Of a stretch of DNA of 64,000 nt, positions 60,003-64,000 are shown in pieces. The notes beneath the pieces were generated by a model, which saw nothing but the letters and a program-made list of their open reading frames with translations, was not told the DNA's origin and ran no database searches. The position numbers and the translations under genes were made by a program. The stretch spans positions 62,001 through 126,000 of the forward strand of contig NZ_VTDM01000001.1 of assembly GCF_015627105.1 (NCBI RefSeq), read 5' to 3'. The number at the start of each line of letters is the position of its first letter. The first letter of the stretch is position 1. Source of the stretch: Acinetobacter baretiae. GTDB lineage: Bacteria; Pseudomonadota; Gammaproteobacteria; Pseudomonadales; Moraxellaceae.

Positions 60003-60427
60003 TTGTGGACCCATTTCCTTTATTGCAAAAATTAAACGGTTGCTTGATCTCAAGTAACCCTTGATCAACCTGTTTAAACACATTTTTCAATGTGACTCAA
60101 TCAAACTTATTGTTCAATCCATTGAGTGATGTACGGTTGAAATACACCAAATAAGTCAATAAAAACACAGTATATTTTATAAATGTAGCGAACATATTAC
60201 TCAATATATTGCGTAATTTTTTGCAAACCGACTTAGAAAAAATAAACACGTCCATTTAATTTTTCTAAAGCGACTACATCCTTATACTCACCTCATGATG
60301 GCATGAAAATTCACATTTAGTGACCGTCTTTTGGCATCACCCACAAAGCAGGACGTGCCAAAATGACGGTCGACTATACCGACCACATAATCAAACCAAC
60401 ATCTGTGGTTTATGCGTTCGTGTTGTT
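60003..60427. other. Intergenic sdhB-sucA with long hairpin
   Basis: About 425 bp. Contains a long stem of 15 pairs with one bulge (60322-60336 / 60356-60371, containing TTTTGGCA) around a 19-nt loop, and a small adjacent hairpin GGTCG / CGACC. There is no U-tract, so it is more likely a processing or attenuation structure than a plain terminator. AT-rich DNA next to sucA probably holds an internal promoter. A 70-codon leftward frame here is a shadow. Confidence 0.55.
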
Positions 60428-61138
60428 CTATCCTGCTTGATCTAACAACATGCCACGAATATGACCAATCGCTTTGGTCGGGTTCAGCCCCTTTGGACAC
60501 ACTGCCACACAGTTCATAATGCCTTTACAACGAAATAGACTAAATGGGTCATCTAAACGTGCAAGGCGTTCGGCTGTTGCTGTATCTCTTGAGTCAATAA
60601 TAAAACGATATGCATTAAGTAATGCTGAGGGCCCTAAAAATTTATCAGGGTTCCACCAAAATGATGGACAAGATGTCGAACAGCATGCACATAAAATACA
60701 CTCATACAATCCGTCAAGATGCTCTCTTTCTGCAGGTGTTTGTAAGCGCTCTTTGGCTGGAGCAGGTTGATGATTAATTAAAAATGGCTGAATTTTGTCA
60801 TACTGGTCATAAAACTGATTCATATCTACTACAAGGTCTTTAATCACAGGTAACCCAGGTAGTGGACGAATGACAATCTTTTTAGGCAAGTCATTTAAAT
60901 TCAATAAACAAGCTAAACCATTTTTACCATTAATATTTACACCATCTGAACCACAAATTCCTTCTCGACAAGAACGTCTAAAAGTCAAGGTTTCATCTTG
61001 CACTTTTAATGCCAATAAAGCATCGAGTAACATTCGATGTTTATCATTGAGTTCAAGTGTAAAAGTTTGCATGTATGGCGCTTTATCCTTATCAGGATCG
61101 TAGCGGTAGATTTCAAAGGTACGAGTGCCTCTACTCAT
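60428..61138 (-). CDS. sdhB: Succinate dehydrogenase iron-sulfur subunit SdhB
   Basis: 236 residues carrying three iron-sulfur clusters between the flavin and quinone. The [2Fe-2S] ligands are in [11 protein letters not shown] and the following GLAC. The [4Fe-4S]/[3Fe-4S] ligands are in [12 protein letters not shown] and later [17 protein letters not shown]. It begins [18 protein letters not shown]. Lies 15 bp after sdhA. Length is normal. Confidence 0.97.
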   Translation of the reverse strand: MSRGTRTFEIYRYDPDKDKAPYMQTFTLELNDKHRMLLDALLALKVQDETLTFRRSCREGICGSDGVNINGKNGLACLLNLNDLPKKIVIRPLPGLPVIKDLVVDMNQFYDQYDKIQPFLINHQPAPAKERLQTPAEREHLDGLYECILCACCSTSCPSFWWNPDKFLGPSALLNAYRFIIDSRDTATAERLARLDDPFSLFRCKGIMNCVAVCPKGLNPTKAIGHIRGMLLDQAG

Positions 61139-61153
61139 GTCTATACTCCCGAT

Positions 61154-63049
61154 TTAGAATGTACGTGGCTTAGGTTGAATCGCATCCACTGTAAGTGGTT
61201 TATAACGTACTGGCTTGTACTCTAAACGGTTGTCTGAGGCATACCACAATGTATGCTTCATCCACTCATCATCACGGCGACCATACGAGTATGTTGGGTG
61301 CTCTGCAGGTAGTTCATAATCTACGACCGTGTGTGCACCACGACATTCTTTTCTTGCTGCCGCTGAAATTAAAGTTGCTTTGGCAACCTCATATAAATTT
61401 TCAACTTCTAATGCTTCAATACGTGCTGTATTAAAGACTTTAGATTTATCTTTTAAATGAATATTTTGTACACGTGGTGCAATCGCTAATATCTCTTTTA
61501 CACCTTGATCTAATAAAGCCTGTGTACGAAATACGCCTGCATGGTTTTGTACAATTTCACGAATATCGTCTGCCACTTCTTGTGCATTTTCACCCGTGGT
61601 CGAATCATCTAGTTTTTTGATTCGTGCAAAGGTTTGTTCTAACACATTGGTAGGTAATGGCGCATAATCGTCACCATGATGCTTAGTAACATAGTCAATA
61701 ATATGCTCACCTGCAGCTTTACCAAACACCACCAAATCAAGCAGTGAATTTGTACCTAAACGGTTTGCACCATGTACAGATACACAAGAGCACTCACCAA
61801 TGGCATAAAAACCTTTGACTGGTTGAGTAAAATCACGTTCACCTTGAATATGATATTGGTCTTGTGCAACGTCATAACCTGCTTGTAATGGTTGTTTTTC
61901 TGCTGTCGCAGGCACAACCACTTGACCATGAATATTGGTCGGGATTCCCCCCATTTGATAATGAATGGTTGGTACTACTGGAATCGCTTCTTTGGTAATA
62001 TCGACATTGGCAAATTTTTTACCAATTTCAAACACTGATGGCAAACGCTTCATAATAGTGCTTGCCCCTAAATGGGTCATATCTAATAAAATATAATCCC
62101 CTTTAGGGCCACAGCCACGACCTTCTTTAATTTCTTGATCCATCGAACGTGATACAAAATCACGTGGTGCTAAATCTTTTAATGTAGGTGCATAACGTTC
62201 CATAAAAGGTTCGCCATCTTTATTTCTTAAAATTGCACCTTCACCGCGACATCCTTCTGTGAGTAATACGCCCGCACCTGCCACACCTGTAGGGTGAAAT
62301 TGCCAAAACTCCATGTCTTGTAACGGTATACCTGCACGTGCAGCCATACCCAAACCATCACCAGTATTGATATAAGCATTGGTTGAAGCACGATAAACAC
62401 GGCCTGCTCCACCTGTTGCAAATAATGTTGTTTTTGCTTGAAATACTGCAATATCACCTGTTTCTTGGTCATATGCCGTTACACCTAAAACATCGCCTGC
62501 ATCATTACGAATGAGGTCTAAAGCAATCCACTCTACAAAAAACTGTGTCCCCATTTTGACATTGCTTTGATACAAAGTATGTAATAATGCATGGCCTGTA
62601 CGGTCGGCTGCGGCACAAGCACGAGGAACTGCTTTTTCACCATAATTTGCAGAATGACCACCAAATGGACGTTGATAAATCGTGCCATCTTCATTGCGGT
62701 CAAATGGCATACCCATGTGTTCAAGTTCATAAACCACTTTAGGTGCTTCACGGCACATAAACTCAATAGCGTCTTGATCACCTAACCAATCAGACCCTTT
62801 CACTGTATCGTAAAAGTGATAATGCCAATTGTCTTCTTGCATGTTGCCTAAAGATGCACCAATGCCACCTTGTGCGGCCACTGTATGTGAACGTGTTGGA
62901 AATACTTTGGTAAGTACCGCCACTTTTAAACCTGCTTGTGCCAGCTGATATGCTGCTCGCATACCTGAGCCACCACCACCGACAATCACGGTGTCAAATG
63001 TCAAGTTTTGAATATTTGAATATTTTTCTTTGGGAGTAATTGCGCCCAT
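61154..63049 (-). CDS. sdhA: Succinate dehydrogenase flavoprotein subunit SdhA
   Basis: 631 residues. FAD motif VIVGGGGSGMRAAYQLA, the covalent-FAD His in RSHTVAAQGG, and substrate site residues in HPTGVAGAGVLLTEG, RDFVSRSMDQE and GGIPTNIHGQV. The C-terminal region ends KPRTF. It oxidises succinate to fumarate on the cytoplasmic face of complex II. No anomalies; lies 14 bp after sdhD. Confidence 0.97.
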   Translation of the reverse strand: MGAITPKEKYSNIQNLTFDTVIVGGGGSGMRAAYQLAQAGLKVAVLTKVFPTRSHTVAAQGGIGASLGNMQEDNWHYHFYDTVKGSDWLGDQDAIEFMCREAPKVVYELEHMGMPFDRNEDGTIYQRPFGGHSANYGEKAVPRACAAADRTGHALLHTLYQSNVKMGTQFFVEWIALDLIRNDAGDVLGVTAYDQETGDIAVFQAKTTLFATGGAGRVYRASTNAYINTGDGLGMAARAGIPLQDMEFWQFHPTGVAGAGVLLTEGCRGEGAILRNKDGEPFMERYAPTLKDLAPRDFVSRSMDQEIKEGRGCGPKGDYILLDMTHLGASTIMKRLPSVFEIGKKFANVDITKEAIPVVPTIHYQMGGIPTNIHGQVVVPATAEKQPLQAGYDVAQDQYHIQGERDFTQPVKGFYAIGECSCVSVHGANRLGTNSLLDLVVFGKAAGEHIIDYVTKHHGDDYAPLPTNVLEQTFARIKKLDDSTTGENAQEVADDIREIVQNHAGVFRTQALLDQGVKEILAIAPRVQNIHLKDKSKVFNTARIEALEVENLYEVAKATLISAAARKECRGAHTVVDYELPAEHPTYSYGRRDDEWMKHTLWYASDNRLEYKPVRYKPLTVDAIQPKPRTF

Positions 63050-63063
63050 GATCTATTACCGCC

Positions 63064-63432
63064 TTATTTATTTGCCCAAAAAATTTGGATACACCAAATC
63101 GCATACACAAAAACTGCCACAATCACGAGTGTTGTCAGTATCAAACGTAAACGGGGTGCAAATGGCCCCATTTGTCTTGTAGTCACATAGTCTGTAAAGA
63201 CTTGCCACATACCAATCCATGCATGGGAAACCAAAGATAAGACAGCCAAAAGAGAAAGTATTTTCATAGGTAAAGTCAGCATAAAGCCTGACCATTGCTC
63301 ATAACTAAAACCGCTATGCAGTACAATCCAACCAAATACAACCACAGTATATACAGCCAAAACAACTGCACTCACACGCTGAATAAACCAATCACGTGAC
63401 CCTGAGCCAGTTAAACCAGTGGCACTTTTCAT
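63064..63432 (-). CDS. sdhD: Succinate dehydrogenase membrane anchor SdhD
   Basis: 122 residues from the ATG at 63432, which overlaps the sdhC stop codon (ATGA). Three membrane helices (about 21-40, 50-70, 92-115). The heme-ligand-type His is in LVSHAWIGMWQVFTDYV, where quinone-site residues also lie. With SdhC it anchors complex II and binds heme b and ubiquinone. An upstream in-frame start inside sdhC is less likely. Confidence 0.93.
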   Translation of the reverse strand: MKSATGLTGSGSRDWFIQRVSAVVLAVYTVVVFGWIVLHSGFSYEQWSGFMLTLPMKILSLLAVLSLVSHAWIGMWQVFTDYVTTRQMGPFAPRLRLILTTLVIVAVFVYAIWCIQIFWANK

Positions 63433-63833
63433 AAGACAACAATCCATATAAATGCTGCAACAATCCCTATTGCAGATAAAACCAAGGATACTATGGCAGC
63501 CACACGGCCACTATGAAGCTCTTCATAATAGCCAGCGTCTGCAAGTAAATGACGTACTCCAGCCACAAAGTGATAAATCAGACCTGCAACAAATGCCCAC
63601 ACCAGTAAACGTACTGCAATATGGCCAAAAATATGTTCTTTAACGTAGGTGAATCCATCAGCTGAAGATAGTGACTTATCCAAAATCCATAGTAAAATTG
63701 GAATCAGTAAAAATACAATTACACCAGAGAGGCGATGCAATATAGAGGCAATAGCCACGGGTGAGCGCAAGTTAACCGCTAACACCTGTCCCATGGTCAA
63801 ATTGACAGGTCTATTACTTTTCACAGCGGGCAT
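63429..63833 (-). CDS. sdhC: Succinate dehydrogenase cytochrome b556 subunit SdhC
   Basis: 134 residues with three membrane helices. It shows the N-terminal RPVNL, the quinone-site SILHRLSGV motif and the heme-ligating His in HFVAGVRHLLAD. First gene of the sdhCDAB-sucAB-lpd unit. The ribosome site is poor: AGG lies directly against the ATG, and a short hairpin sits just upstream, which may matter for regulation. Confidence 0.95.
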   Translation of the reverse strand: MPAVKSNRPVNLTMGQVLAVNLRSPVAIASILHRLSGVIVFLLIPILLWILDKSLSSADGFTYVKEHIFGHIAVRLLVWAFVAGLIYHFVAGVRHLLADAGYYEELHSGRVAAIVSLVLSAIGIVAAFIWIVVL

Positions 63834-63930
63834 CCTATATAATATAAAACCCCAATTTGGGTTTTTTTAGTCCATTTAATGAAGGAGAGCTAGCATATGA
63901 TTTAGGCATCATTTGCCCAAACTTTATTCT
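63834..63930 (-). promoter_or_regulatory. Structured 5' leader of the sdh operon
   Basis: About 97 nt between the predicted transcription start and the sdhC ATG. It holds a hairpin TTTGGGCA / TGCCTAAA and, close to the ATG, AAACCC / GGGTTT (around 63854-63869), the latter abutting the weak ribosome site. A six-codon upstream frame (MLALLH) without ribosome site lies between. Whether these regulate translation is inference. Confidence 0.45.
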
Positions 63931-63936
63931 AGGCAA

Positions 63937-63965
63937 AGTATAAGGTGGCTATTTTAAAAACTCAA
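63937..63965 (-). promoter_or_regulatory. Putative sigma70 promoter of sdhCDAB
   Basis: Reading leftward: TTGAGT (63960-63965), 17-bp spacer, TATACT (63937-63942), close to consensus. Confidence 0.6.
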
Positions 63966-64000
63966 ACGACACAAAAAGCCAGTCCATACCATAAATCGAA

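Noticed and set aside
60288-60500. Leftward 70-codon frame overlapping the end of sdhB
   Set aside because: It runs in another frame of sdhB and through the intergenic hairpin, with no ribosome site or recognisable content.

Overview
The window reads as a low-GC gammaproteobacterial chromosome, almost certainly Acinetobacter or a close Moraxellaceae relative. The reasons are the sdhCDAB-sucAB-lpd run converging on trpS, the betT / betI-betB-betA arrangement, the UreD-A-B-C-E-F-G urease order, EpmA next to PdxB, and the AT-rich intergenic DNA. No phage, CRISPR array or complete insertion sequence is present. Most of the window is ordinary chromosomal housekeeping, with an accessory catabolic stretch at about 22-37 kb. 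Layout: 1-5.4 kb is a leftward urease operon (ureD-ureA-ureB-ureC-ureE-ureF-ureG, then a small His-rich protein cut by the window edge). 5.4-10.2 kb holds dps, sthA, lipA and a zinc alcohol dehydrogenase. 10.4-12.4 kb holds a His/Lys-rich protein with a CHAP-like amidase domain and a DUF1624-type membrane acyltransferase. 12.6-22.8 kb holds rsmE, a GGDEF/EAL protein, maeB, cca, epmA, pdxB and ydfG. The accessory stretch starts with a short-chain dehydrogenase and an AraC regulator divergent from a nitrilase, an aldoxime dehydratase and an outer-membrane channel protein. Together these look like an aldoxime -> nitrile -> carboxylate pathway. After tRNA-Ser(UGA) comes a LysR regulator divergent from a Rieske oxygenase, a DoxX protein, a flavin/2Fe-2S reductase and a second Rieske oxygenase. 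A shared 49-bp operator-like block ties the two promoters of this system together. The glycine-betaine region follows: betT-marC-yciI leftward, betI-betB-betA rightward, with a perfect 16+16 bp palindrome over the betI promoter. 41.8-49.0 kb holds tyrB, a copper-resistance set (copA-cueR leftward, copZ-like rightward, driven by two back-to-back CueR-type promoters with 19-bp spacers) and the membrane PQQ glucose dehydrogenase gcd. 49.0-50.0 kb contains a decayed IS630-type transposase. 50.0-53.1 kb holds ypfJ, a DUF808 gene and trpS. The 1.4 kb between trpS and lpd is unusual. It begins with a structured RNA ending in a strong terminator (position and fold fit the Acinetobacter sRNA Aar) and then carries two copies of a roughly 0.2-kb MITE-like element. 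The sucC and sucD genes expected beside lpd are absent. The window ends with leftward TCA-cycle genes lpd, sucB, sucA, sdhB, sdhA, sdhD, sdhC and their promoter. The most interesting points are the sucCD-less junction with sRNA and MITEs, the two-oxygenase/one-reductase Rieske system with duplicated operators, the aldoxime-nitrile cassette, and the His-rich amidase-like protein. I did not find a clearly new multi-gene system; these are the best candidates.
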